Both the position numbers and the translations under genes were made by a program. 64,000 bases of DNA from Macrolepiota albuminosa. Its lineage: Eukaryota; Basidiomycota; Agaricomycetes; Agaricales; Agaricaceae. The stretch is taken from the NCBI GenBank assembly GCA_027475525.1, contig JAMWFC010000049.1:3704947-3768946 (forward strand), in the 5' to 3' direction. Within the stretch, counting starts at the first letter, position 1, and every line of letters starts with the position of its first letter. The notes under the pieces are model-generated. The model ran no database searches, was not told where the DNA came from, and worked only from the letters and a program-made list of their open reading frames with translations. Below, one piece after another: positions 31,040 to 42,500 of this stretch.

Positions 31040-34000
31040 CTAGAGGCGGGGGTTATGCCCACTACTGCCATCTGTGAGTCCTGCACCCAGGAAGGTCGTT
31101 TCCTGGGTGCTGTTGCTGGAAGTCCCAGAGTTTGTCGGGGGCGCCTTCGAGGTTTTGGTGCGGTTCCCAAGTGTCATCTTCTGGGCCGTATCCCTTTCAT
31201 CGTACAAGGAAGTGGGGTCGTCCACAAATATTCTGGGAGTTGAGGATGTCTTCAACCTTGTAGTGGTACTCGTCCTCAACCTCGACCGGGGGAGGGGGCT
31301 CGGGGCATCGTTCAGGGAAGGGATCCGGGGGGTGTCGTTCCAGGAGGTGGATGTGGAATACCGGGTGCAGACCTTTTAGTCCCAGGGGAAGCTTGATCTT
31401 GTAGGCATGGGATGAGACCTTCTTCAAAATTTTGAATGGGCTGAGGCGCTTGTGATCGAGTTTTGGGGAGGGCCGGCAGGTGCGGAGGTGGCGTCAATCT
31501 AACCATACCTTTGTCCCAGGGGTCCAGTCAGGGGTGTCTTCCCGTTTCTGGTCGGCGTGTTTCGCATAGGCCTGGTTTGTGGTGTCGATCTCTTCCCGGA
31601 GAAACTCGTGAAGGGACTGGAGATCCTGGGTGACCTTGTGGGCGGCGTGCGATGGGATGTCCCAGAGCGAGAGTGTCAGTTGGGGGTGGTATCCCTTGTT
31701 GGCAAAGAAGGGCAATATCCCAGTGGCAGAGTGCGGCGTGTTGTTGTAGGTGAACTCGGCCAGGGGGAGCTCAGCGTGCCAGTTGTCCTGCAAGTAGTTG
31801 ATGTACAGTCGGAGGTACTGCTCGAGAGACTGATTGACCCTTTCAGTTTGACCGTTGGTCTTGGGGTGGTAGGTGGTAGAGAGGTTAGTCTTTACTTACA
31901 CGAAGAGTGGGCCACAGTCAGAGATGATGTCGTCCAGGAGTCCATGTTTGGCAAAGACGTGCTCAAGGAACAGCCAGGCAAAGTCCAGGGTGGTGTCTGT
32001 GGTGTGGCAGGGTAGGAAGATGCCCTGTTTGGTTATCCTACACACAATGACGAGAATGGCATCAAACCCTTCAGATTCCGGGAGTTTGACGATGTGGTCC
32101 AGGGATATGGAGGACCAGGGGCGTTGTCCGACCGGCAGGGGTTTCAGGAGTCCATATGGTCGGTGTCGGGGGATCTTGGCCTGGAGGCAGGATTCACATG
32201 ATCGAATGTAGCGGGTCACATCCTTCTTCAAACCTGGCCAAAAGTAAGTCCAGGAGATGAGCTGGAGGGTCTTACGTATTCCAGGGTGTCCCTGGAGCTT
32301 GTGGTTGTGGTGTTGGTGGAGAATGTTGTAGCAAAGTCGGGTGTGATCTGGGACGTAGATGCAGCCGTCCCGGAGGAGGAGTTTTTTGTTGGGGGACAAG
32401 GAGAAAGCGGGGTCCTGGTCGGTTCCGTCGGGGGGGTTGCAGGGGTCATGGTTAGTGAAGTACTTGTCTTGGGGGGTGTGGCGGATCTGGCTCAGGGTCC
32501 CTTCATCATTTAAGATCAGTACGGCATTCAGATGTTCGGGAGGGATCACCACGCGATGATTGAACACATTGCGTTCCACCTCAAACGACTTCTTGAGGTA
32601 GACGTCTGGCCAACGGGTGAGGGCATCAGGTTTAGCTCCCAGTCATCTCGGGCGGTACTGGATTGTGAAGTTGTATTCCGAGAGGACCTCAGACCATTGG
32701 GCCTGCCGTCAACTAAGTTGCTTGGTTGTGGTGAAGTACTGCAGGTTGTTATGATCCGAGTAGACCTGAATCCGGTGCTGGGCTCCTTTGAGGTAGGCTT
32801 GCTATTGTTTGAAGGCTTCAACGATGGCGAGGAGCTCCTTGTTGTAGATGTCATAGTTGAGCTTGGCATCGATCATGGACCAGGTGTAAAAGGCAACTGG
32901 CCGGGGCTCCCCACCGTCAGGTCCCATCTGTGAGAGAATCCCAGCGATGGCGTAGTCGGAGGTGTTGCATTCCAGGATAATCGGGAGGGCCGGGTCGTAG
33001 TGCCGGAGTATGGGGGCAACTGTAAAAGCCTTCTTGAGCAGGTTAAAGACACTCTGGCACTTACTGTCCCAGTTCCAGGTGACGTCCTTGCATGTGAGCC
33101 GGTTGAGGGGTTTCATGATACTGGAGTAGTTGTCTATAAACCTCCGGTAGAAATTAGCAAAACCCAAGAAGGACTGTACTTCCTTGACATTCTGGGGTTG
33201 CGGCCAGTTGACGATGGCCTCGACCTTGTGGGGGTCTATGCAAACTGTCATGACCCCTTCCCTCTGGACCCACCCCAGGACACCCCTGGAACACTATCTG
33301 GGACCCTCCCTCCGACCCCACAGGACATGCTCCGCCATCACGACTACCGACACTGCCATCACGCACATCAAGGACCGCTATCAGCCGCCACCAGCCCCAA
33401 TCAACAATCGGATCATGCGTATCACGCATTACCGCTCCCTTCGCGCCAATTGATCGCGCGCCCCACACACGCGATCCCAGTATACAGTCCCTGCCCGCTA
33501 CTCAATGACCCCCGGAACCCATCCCAGACACCCTGGAATCCCGAGACCTGGTCCCGTAGTACTTATAGTGCAGTCCCCCGTTGTATTCGTTAGTCTTGAT
33601 ATTACACTGTTACACTGCTTTAACTTGGTTACTTGAATTGTTGCGTGCCCTCTACTTGACTGGCACGCTTGACTGGCATGCTTGGATAATCGCATGCTCT
33701 AAGATTGGTATGCACTTTGCGACTTTAACTTACTAACTTGGTCTCGTCTTAGAACCCCCGGTTCACGACTCGACCCCCACCTGAATCCCCCAACTACTCA
33801 CAACCCAAAACCCCCGGAACAAGTCCCCTCCTCCCAGGACTGCCCCTGTCCGCGTCTTGAACCCTGGAGTCCTAGCCCCGGAGTTCCAGACACCCAAGTA
33901 TCTGTAGGTCAAGTCCGCATTGTAAGGGCGATTGCTTTCCTGGAAAGCCCCCGACTCAGCAGAACCTGACACAAACGCCATTCGGAGATACGATGACGCC

Positions 34001-35391
34001 AAGATACTCAACCTCTTCCATGTGGAATGAACACTTCTTGGGCTTGGCATGGAGGTTGTGCTCCCGGAGGCGTTCAAGGACTTGCCAGATGTGCTTCTGG
34101 TGGTCCTCCTTCGAGTCAGAGTAGATGAGGATGTCGTCCAAGTAGACGATCACGAAGACGTCGCTCATGTCATGGAAAATGTTGTTCATGAAGTATTGGA
34201 ACATGGCGGGGGAGTTAGTCATTCCGAAAGGCATCACAAGGTACTCAAACAGACTGTACCGCATATGGAACGCAGTTTTCCACTCATGCCCCAGGGCGAT
34301 GTGGACGTTGTTGTAGCTGGAGTGGAGGTCAATTTTCGTGTAAACCTTGGCACTGCGGAGTCAATCGACCAGATTGCCAATGAGCAGGAGCAGGTAGCGG
34401 TTCTTCTTGGTGATCTTATTGAGTCCCCAGTAGTCGACGCAGAGTCAAAGCGAACCGTCCTTCTTCTTGGTGAATAGAACCGGGGCTCCGGCAGCGGAGG
34501 CAGAGGGTCGGATGAATCCCTTACCAAGCATTTCATCAAGGTAGTCCTTCAGGGCCTGGAGTTCGACTTCCGACATGTTGTACACCTTGCTGAAAGGTGG
34601 GGCGGCTCCTTCCTTGAGGTCGATAGTATGGTCATAGGGGCGGTGAGGGGGAATCTCCTTGGTGTCTCCTTCGGAGAATACATCAGCGAACTTGTGATAC
34701 TCTGGGGGAACTACTTCTTGGAGGATCTGCTCCTCAGTTTTCTTTTCTGGAGGAATAGTGTCCCCTCATAGATGTTCTTCCGGGAGAGACGGCAAGGTGT
34801 GTAGCTGAAATGTGGGTGTTCCATCCTTCATGAGGTGGGCGAAGGGGGTGGCTCCAATGATCCTAATGTCGAGTGCATTTGGATCGATCAGAGTCATGGA
34901 CACATCGGCCGAAGCAGGTTTGACGTGTATCTGAGACCGGCCAGGGTAGTTCGGCCCTTTGTACTTGTTCTGAGGGATGTTTGGGGGTCGATCAGAGGCT
35001 TTGCAGGCTCGGACAGGCATGGGTGGCGTATGCGTAGGGGGCACGGTTGTTGTCCCGGGGGTGTCAGGCATTGGGTTGCTCCCTAGGGCCTGGAGGTGCA
35101 CGGTGGTCAAGGGGTGGTCTTTGGGTCCCGGAAAGGTCATGGTGAGTATCCTCCAATCAATGTCGGGGTTTGTGTTGTGCAGCCAGGGTAGTCCCAGCAC
35201 CATCGGAGTTGATTCATGAAGTCACATGACCAGGAAGTCGGAGGTGAATTTGTAGTTGTTGTTCACGCATCTCGAGTGAGACCTCTGGATGGGGCTGGAG
35301 GAGGAGGGGGTGCCGTCGAGGCATTGCAGGCGGAGGGGCTGGTCTAGAGAGTCGTGGGGGAGGTTGAGGGCGTCGCTGATGAAAACTCCGG
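31040..35391 (-). pseudogene. pol: Pol of element C, degenerate and interrupted
   Basis: Matches B pol in order on minus: second-protease remainder (LGLPWLHNTNPDIDW, near 35180), RT with YLDD near 34140, then a break at the solo LTR (33246-33971), thumb and RNase H (33245-32600, with ECNTSDYAIAG where B has ECDASD), integrase zinc region and core (32579-31494), chromodomain (31279-31040). With the solo LTR and one CAAAC removed, the RT frame joins as [13 protein letters not shown]. Frameshifts near 34350, 32700 and 31900 and a catalytic D-to-N change in RNase H show it is dead. Confidence 0.9.
33246..33971 (+). repeat. Solo LTR of the B/C family in pol of C
   Basis: 726 bp, start TGTCATGACCCC and end CAGAACCTGACA, flanked by the perfect TSD CAAAC (33241-33245 and 33972-33976). 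Same orientation as the other solo LTR and opposite to C. Contains AGTCTTGATATTA near 33592. Confidence 0.95.
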
Positions 35392-36429
35392 TGATGAGCT
35401 CCCATTATAGATGACCATGGATAGCGCCAACACAAGCACCTCACATTGGCACATTGGTACCACCAGGAGCGGCACGCCTTAGCGCTCCAGGGGCTAATTT
35501 TTGCATATTTTTATGTTAATAACTCGCAGCTGGAGCCTCTAATTACTCCAGGACCACTCTTTATGGCACCATCTATTCTTAGCACTCCTCTTGACACCTT
35601 GCCGCACCTTGCCACTCACCCTTCAGGGCCATACATGGACACAGACACTTGGCACCCATGATGCTCTTAGCCGGTGGCAGCAGGAATGATGAAGTATTTT
35701 ATGACAGACAGCTTGGAGTTTCACCTTAGCACCTGACGTCGCTTAGCTTCTTGCCGACTCAGACTGACAGCATGATTGTGGACTTTTTCACCATATAGTT
35801 TAATTCACGGCATTCACTTACATATAAATACTTACTTTTTGTTAGTAGTACATCATCAATTTGGCAGTAGGGATTGTATCTCACCATTTCGGTCACCCTA
35901 CGCAACAGACTACCTTTTGTTGACCGTGTCGGCAAGGGGACTCTGCTTTAGTTCTCTCTCACTCTTTCAGTCTGCAATCTCTTAGTGCCTTGCAACTACG
36001 GCAAGGCATTTGTGCTTAGATCTGCTAAGCAATCTCGTCATTTTATCATCTCTTTTAGGTGCTAATACTTAGCGCCTCTTAGTGACCCTTTACAGTGTCT
36101 CTTAGCGCCTTTCCTTGGTGACTCTCTCTCGCGCTCCTTAGCGCCTTTCCTTGGCGACTCTCTCTCGCGCTCCTTAGTGCCTTTTCTTGGCGACTCTTTC
36201 CCGTGCCTCTTAGCACCTTTCCTTGGTGACTTTTTAGCATACTCTTGCCGCATTTTTGGGCCTTATATAAGCGCCAATCACCCCCTTTCTCTTACCACCA
36301 ACCTCTTGCCTACTGTGCGTTCTCTGGGACCTGTCCGGGACTCTCTCTAATACTTAGCGCGCCCAAAGCTATATTGACTAAGTAGCTGTACTAGTGATAG
36401 TGCACCTTAGCACAATTTGGGCGTCATCA
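35392..36429 (+). repeat. 5' LTR of element E
   Basis: 1038 bp, start TGATGAGCTCCC and end GGGCGTCATCA. TATA box TTATATAA at 36263-36270. A block of four 36-bp direct repeats lies at about 36100-36235. TTAGCGC words are frequent throughout. Confidence 0.95.
36100..36235. repeat. 36-bp tandem repeats in the E LTR
   Basis: About four diverged copies of a 36-bp unit starting CTCCTTAGCGCCTTTCCTTG, with TTAGTGC and TTAGCAC variants that look like CpG decay of TTAGCGC. It sits directly upstream of the TATA box, so it could be an enhancer-like or protein-binding block. The second LTR has the same block at about 49264-49399. Confidence 0.8.
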
Positions 36430-36432
36430 AAT

Positions 36433-36445
36433 TGGAGCCCACCGC
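36433..36445 (+). promoter_or_regulatory. tRNA-type primer-binding site of element E
   Basis: TGGAGCCCACCGC, three bases after the LTR. TGG is the complement of a tRNA CCA end. The identical site follows the internal LTR at 45964-45976. Confidence 0.8.
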
Positions 36446-36812
36446 AAGGGATCTCTAGGGCAGAATTCCGCCAGAAACCCGTCTCCAGCGTAGGCGCCGC
36501 CTGCTAGAGCAGTCGGCAGAAGGCATAGCTCCTTCCCACCCATCAACTCCACAACCACCTGGTGCCTTACCGGGTCTCTCTCTTGCACAGGAACTACAGA
36601 ACGCCACTGTAGACGCATTTCCTGATCTCTTTCCGCATTCTCTTGACTTTAGCGCCGACGACCTCTTAGCGTCGCCGCTTGCCGTACCGCAACCAGTTAC
36701 CCCCAGCACTCCTTTAACACCGCTTTCACAACTCGTCATTTTGCTCACCCCGTTGCCAACCTCTAGAACTCCTTCCCCACCACCGCTAACCGAACTCGCC
36801 AACACAGTCGCT

Positions 36813-39125
36813 ATGGAACAACAAGTCCAGTGCATGCCGCCACGCAACCACTTCTCAGCACCGAAATGGGACGAGACCAAGCCACGGGAGCTCTCCCAGT
36901 ATTTCAAGGAATTAGAGTATTTATTCAGAGATTGTAACATTACCGACCACACACAGATGAAGGAGTATGCAGCAAGATACGTATCGTATGACATGGCAGA
37001 GACGTGGACAGGTTTGACCGAGTTTGCCGCCTTTGTTCCTGCCGCCCCACCAGTTCCAGCCCGAGGCGCTTCGTATGAGGACTGGAAGACGGCAGTAATC
37101 CAGCTGTACCCTGGCACAGAGGAGGCTACCCGATACACGGTAAATGAGTTGCAGAAATTAGTACAAGAATCTTTCGACAACGGCACATCTTTGCTTCGCG
37201 CATTCTCTACATATTACCGCAAATTCCAGAAAATCGCTAGGTGGCTTCTGCAGAACGGCAAGGTCTATATTAACGAGGAACGTCGCCTATTTCAGCAAGG
37301 CATCCCGACGTCACTGTGGACTCGTATTGCTCGCCGCCTAGAGATAGTCCATCAGGCCCATCACCCTGACGAGCCCTATAACGTTGCCGACGTCTTTGAA
37401 GCCGGTAAATGGGTTCTCAAGGGGACCGACACTGGCGTTGGTATACCACGTGCTAGGGCGAGCCCACCACCTGAGCGAACCAACGGTATTATTCCCATCC
37501 AGCCTCCTACTACCGACTTCGTTAAGAAAGAGGAGCTCAATGCTGCTATTACCGCCGCTGTCGCTTCCACTATGACCCGTATCGAAACTATGATTACCAC
37601 CAACCTGACTGCTAACCGACCCGCTAACGTACCCACACCTGGCCCTTGCCACTTCTGTGGGGAAATTGGCCATACTATGACTAGAGGACGCTGCACGACT
37701 TTAGAGAATTATATTCGGCAAGGGAGAATTCAAAGGGCTATCAACGGCAAGATAGTTCTTACCTCTGGCGCCACCATCCCCAACTACCCAGACAAGAAGT
37801 CCTTCCAGGAGCGAGTTGATGAATGGCATAGGTGCAACCCAGGACAAATCGTTACCGGCACGCTTTCTGGCAATGCCAACCCCGACCCTGAGCAGGCGAC
37901 TCAGCAGCAAATGATTCACGAGGTCTTACACTTCAACAGCGTTGGCGACTGCCCTACCTTCTCATGGGAAGAGCGAATCGCCAAGCTACAACAGGAGCTG
38001 GATTTGCTGAAGAATCAGGTGTTTGATGGGGTTGAAGTTAAGCAGCCCAAACAACCTCTCAAAGGATATAAGCCAATGCCTCCCGCTAGCAAGTTACTGA
38101 CACCTGCTCCTGCCACACCTCCGGCCGCTCCGCCAGCCACTAATCCAGAACCATTGTCGTCCGCTACCGCTCCTGAACCGCCTTTGCCGCCTCTCCATCC
38201 CTACTCAGGGATTCCCGACCGTTATCATGCTCCCGCACAACAAAATTTTGCCGCTCCTGAGAAACGTCCTGAGGGTGGCTACCGACCTACCGTGCCAATC
38301 TTTGACATCGAAAAATCAAACCACGTATTTAGCTGCATTATGAAAACCGCCGTCACCTTGTCAGTTGAAGAACTTTGTAGTATTGCTCCCGACGTTTGCA
38401 ACCAAGTCAAGACGGCAGTCACTCCCCGACGACCCTTGGCGACAGCCGTTGCCGAGGTGGATGAACTCGACAATGCGCTTCCTGGTTTCTCTGTTACCAT
38501 TGACTCTCCCGACACCGAGGAACCTCTAGCCGACACCATTGCCAACGCCGCCTCTGTGGACCCAGTGGAGACCTATCTTAGGTCAGTGGACCATGGAGAG
38601 GACCCCGCAATCCTTACCGTTGCTCAAGAATCGCACGCTATCCGCTCAGTCGCGCTAACCATAGACAATAAGCACGAGGTAGAGGCAATTGTGGATAGCG
38701 GGTCTCAGATCATTTCAATGGCAGCAGAAGTCGCTAATGATTTAGGCCTAATTTATGACCCTACTGTGATACTAAACATGCAGAGCGCTAACGGTACGGT
38801 AGACAGATCCCTAGGCCTTGCCAAGAACGTGCCCTGCACCCTTGGCGACATTACGTTTTATCTTCAGATACACATTTTACGCTCCCCGGCATACGACTTA
38901 CTACTCGGCAGACCTTTCGACGTCTTGGCGCGATCAGTCGTCAAGACAGTTACCGACGAGGAAACGACCCTCACAATTAGCGACCCCAATTCCGGAATCC
39001 GACGAACGGTGCCAACGTTCCCTAGGGGACAACGAAAAGGCGCCCTCGCTAAGCCACCAGAGTTTACCGACCAACACGCCAACAAACGACCCCACAGGTG
39101 TTTTCACAGACCATCGAGGAGGTGA
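36813..39125 (+). CDS. gag: Gag-protease of element E
   Basis: 770 residues from ATG at 36813, chosen because the F gag starts at the equivalent ATG and both continue into RNHF.APKWDETKPREL. The frame is open without an ATG back to about 36459. The capsid-like domain is at about 10-220 (YFKELEYLFRDC, SLWTRIARRLEI). A zinc knuckle with unusual spacing C-x2-C-x4-H-x6-C starts at residue 279 (CHFCGEIGH). A proline-rich linker follows at about 415-490. Retropepsin has IVDSGSQ near 626 and YDLLLGRPFD near 700. It ends overlapping pol by 28 nt in another frame. The frame is intact. Confidence 0.93.
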   Translation: MEQQVQCMPPRNHFSAPKWDETKPRELSQYFKELEYLFRDCNITDHTQMKEYAARYVSYDMAETWTGLTEFAAFVPAAPPVPARGASYEDWKTAVIQLYPGTEEATRYTVNELQKLVQESFDNGTSLLRAFSTYYRKFQKIARWLLQNGKVYINEERRLFQQGIPTSLWTRIARRLEIVHQAHHPDEPYNVADVFEAGKWVLKGTDTGVGIPRARASPPPERTNGIIPIQPPTTDFVKKEELNAAITAAVASTMTRIETMITTNLTANRPANVPTPGPCHFCGEIGHTMTRGRCTTLENYIRQGRIQRAINGKIVLTSGATIPNYPDKKSFQERVDEWHRCNPGQIVTGTLSGNANPDPEQATQQQMIHEVLHFNSVGDCPTFSWEERIAKLQQELDLLKNQVFDGVEVKQPKQPLKGYKPMPPASKLLTPAPATPPAAPPATNPEPLSSATAPEPPLPPLHPYSGIPDRYHAPAQQNFAAPEKRPEGGYRPTVPIFDIEKSNHVFSCIMKTAVTLSVEELCSIAPDVCNQVKTAVTPRRPLATAVAEVDELDNALPGFSVTIDSPDTEEPLADTIANAASVDPVETYLRSVDHGEDPAILTVAQESHAIRSVALTIDNKHEVEAIVDSGSQIISMAAEVANDLGLIYDPTVILNMQSANGTVDRSLGLAKNVPCTLGDITFYLQIHILRSPAYDLLLGRPFDVLARSVVKTVTDEETTLTISDPNSGIRRTVPTFPRGQRKGALAKPPEFTDQHANKRPHRCFHRPSRR

Positions 39126-42083
39126 TTGGCGACAATCACGGAGATGTGGCGCTAACGCTAGAATATGACCATTCAACTGGTCTTGTAAATGTTATGTCTA
39201 CTGCTTTTCTTGCCGAAGACGTTTTAACTACTTTACCCGCTACCGACGCAGAGATTTCCCAGAAAAATCAAAACATTACCGACTCCTCTCTTGCCTACTT
39301 GTACCTTACCGCTTCCAAGTCTTTTCAAATTACTGCGTCTACCAATACTTATCTCACTACCCTTCCCGGAGCCTCGTCTCCTGCCGTTCTTGGACTTGCC
39401 GCTCCTCAGGCTACAGTTCCCCTTTCCACCTCTGTATATAACCAAGCTAACGCTCCCAAAAGGAAAGGGGTTCAAGTTAAAAAGAAATATAAGCCAGTTG
39501 CGCTTAAAACAAAGCCCATCGCTACGCACTCTCCCGAGACGTTTAGGATCGAGCGCCAGATTATTGGCAACCCTCTTGCCGACATGCTGACTTTATCACC
39601 GAATCCGCCACCCTTTCAGCCCACAGGACGTTTTACCGCAGAACGCCAGCAGCAGTTTGCCAAGGAGCACAACACAGGATTTTTGACCAAAGATGAGTTG
39701 AACGTCCTTACCGATCTTGTCGCTAAGCAAGACAAAGCCTTTGCTTGGGAGGACTCAGAATGCGGCAGCCTACGTACGGACTTCTTCCCGCCTGTAGTAA
39801 TCCCGACCATTTCTCACGTGCCGTGGACTGAACACAACCGACCGTTACCACCTGGAATCGAAGCCGAGGTCTGCCAGATTATTAGGACCAAGATACAGGC
39901 TGGCATCTACAAGCCCTCCAATAGTTCTTACCGCTTTAGTTGGTTTTGTGTCCTCAAAAAGAACGGCAATCTACGCATAGTCCACAGTCTTGAACCGCTG
40001 AATAGAGTCACCATACAACACTCTGGCGTACTGCCTTTTCCTGACCACTTTGCCGAGTCCTTTGCCGGGTGCATTTGTGGCGCCACCCTTGACCTCTACA
40101 TTGGCTACGACGAACACCTGATACACCCCTCTTCCCGTGACCTCACCACTTTTCAAACTCCGTTTGGCGCATTACGCCTAGTCACCTTGCCAATGGGCTG
40201 GACAAACTCAGTCCCTATATTTCATGACGACATCACTTTCATCCTCCAACCCAAGATACCGCACCATGTCCTTAGCTTCATTGATGACGTTGGCATCAAA
40301 GGCCCCAAAGACTGGCAACTCATAAACGGCTTACCGGCGACCCACCCCAACAACTCCAACATTCGCTTAGCGCTATGGGAATTTTTCCAGCTGCTCAATC
40401 GAGTTCTCCAACGTATGAAGTATAGCGGTGGTACGTTTAGCAGGACTGGATCGACCGATTACATGGTTTTGTGCACCTCATACAACAACCGATTCCCCTA
40501 CTACGACGGCAACAGCCTACCAGCATATTTTTACATCCCATTGTCCCTTACCGCCCCGAGACCTTTAGCGCACCCCTCACGTTCTACACGGCAAGCATTT
40601 TCAGTCAAAACTCGCCTCCAGTAAAAGTCGTACAGGAACCCCATCCGCTAAGGGAAGACAGCAGAAACCTGACCTACGATGCCGTTCCCTGATTCGCCAA
40701 AGCAAAGGCAGAAGACAGCCGCTTGTTAATCGTTGAACAATGGCTACAAGACCTTAAGCGACCCGCAGGCCTTACCGACGAACAATACGTGACCTTTATC
40801 CGCTATGCTACCCGCTTCTTCTTTACCGACAACCGACTTTGGCAACAAAATCGAGACGGCGCTCACAAGCTGATCATCAAACCAGAAAGTCGCTTACAAG
40901 TCTTGCGCGCTATGCATGACGAGCTAGGACATAGAGGTCTGTACGCTACCTGAGCCTCTTTGTTAGAACAATTCTGGTGGCCACATGCTAGTGCCGACAT
41001 CGCCTGGTACATCAGGACTTGCCACCTCTGCCAAATTCAACAAACATGCCAAGTACTCATACCGCCAACCGTTGCAACGCCAGCTCCCCTCTTCAGCAAA
41101 ATTTATGTCGACACCATGCATATGCCCAAATCTGGTCGCTACAAGTACATCATTCAAGGTCATTGCTCACTAATCTACTGGCCTGAATTTTGAATGCTCC
41201 AAAGAGAAAATACCGAGGCAGTCGCCAAGTGGCTATTTGAGGATGTCATTTGCCGTTGGGGAGCGCTAAGAGAAATCGTCACGGATAACGGTGCACCAAT
41301 TATCAAAGCGCTAACATATCTTGCCAAGAAATACAACCTTCACCACATTCGAGTGTCTGGCTACAACAAACGCGCCAATGGCCTGGTAGAGAGACCCCAC
41401 TTTGACGTTTGGCAAGCGCTCTTCAAGGCAGTCGATGGCGACGAGTCTCGCTGGAGCGAAGCGACCTATTCAGTGTTCTGGTCGGAAAGAGTTACTATTC
41501 GTAAGCGCATGGGTTGCTCTCCCTATTACGCAGCTACTGGCACCCATCCTTTACTCCCTGCCGACATTATAGAAGCGACCTACCTTCAGCCAGCGCCAAA
41601 CAGCATCTTAGCGACTACCGATCTGATCGCCAGACGAGCCATTGATCTCCAACGAAGGAAAGAAGATTTAGAGCGACTCCACGAGGTAGTCTTTAGAGCC
41701 CGTCGCCAAGCAGCCCTGCGATTCGAAACCGAGCATAGCGCTACCATCAAAGATTACAACTTCCGAGGGGTGTGCTAGTGCTTATGCGTAACTCCAAAAT
41801 TGAAACCTCGTACAACAAGAAAATGCGCCCACGCTATCTAGGACCCTTGGTAGTTATCTCTTGTAACCGTGGAGGTGCTTACGTGCTCTGTGAATTAGAT
41901 GGTTCAGTATTGCATCAACCCATTGCCGCTTTTTGCCTATTGCCGCATCTCGCTAGGGAACAAATCGACTTGCTGCTTGAAGCACTAGATATCGACACTG
42001 CCAAGTTAAGAGAACTTGAAGAAACAGAACTATTGGACGATGATGATTTGCCGACTCTAGTTGAAGAAGAAGAAAATGATTAG
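39098..42083 (+). pseudogene. pol: Pol of element E, without RNase H and with three stops
   Basis: An open stretch 39098-40624 carries a reverse transcriptase with RIVHSLEPLNR, TLPMGWTNSVPIFHDD and FIDD (catalytic, near 40280). After about 40470 the frame passes within 200 nt into the integrase region (40723 on), so the thumb and RNase H domain are missing. Integrase zinc region: MHDELGHRG, CHLCQ. Core: YVDTM, VTDNGAP and GLVERPHFD give D, D, E. C-terminal part 41772-42083 in another frame. Stops at 40690, 40951 and 41191 are all TGA, each where CGA (arginine) is likely. Not functional, although the LTRs are young. Confidence 0.9.
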
Positions 42084-42500
42084 AAAAGACTATATATTGA
42101 TAAGCTTTTTCTTTCTATTGCTTACCTTACTTATCTTTCTTGCCGATACTTACTGTACTATATTCAACAGACATTTCTTTACATAGTCAAGTCGCAGTGC
42201 TAGCGTGTCGCCAACGCTTAGCGCATTGCGCAACTCTCGCCAAGGGTTTTTCGCTATGATGATTTACTGAGCATTTCCCCTTTTCCTAAAAATTTGTCTA
42301 AGTCCCTCACCTACTACTCCTCTTACTAAAACCTACCTTAGAATACTTGCCGCTTGCTTTCTCTTTGCTTTCTTGGCTCTGTACTAACTTAGACTATGGG
42401 ACTTATCCGTTCACTTCAAAACAAAACGGCAAAAAGTGTATAACGGGCAGTAACAGAAACTAAACATTTACAGAAGCGGCCTATCTACGCTAAGGTCCGC
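42084..42500. other. Convergent spacer between pol and antisense gene of E
   Basis: 417 AT-rich bases where pol (plus) and the antisense gene (minus) end toward each other. Contains CTTAGCGCATTGCGC near 42219. I see no gene. Confidence 0.5.

Noticed and set aside
36100..36235. CRISPR-like repeat array in the E LTR
   Set aside because: Units are contiguous 36-bp tandem repeats without spacers, and the organism is a fungus. The minus-strand frame of ESPRKGAKERER repeats is a by-product.
38641..39125. A host gene in the clean frames of E or G
   Set aside because: All are flanked by LTRs, primer sites or polypurine tracts and have retroelement motifs or family copies.
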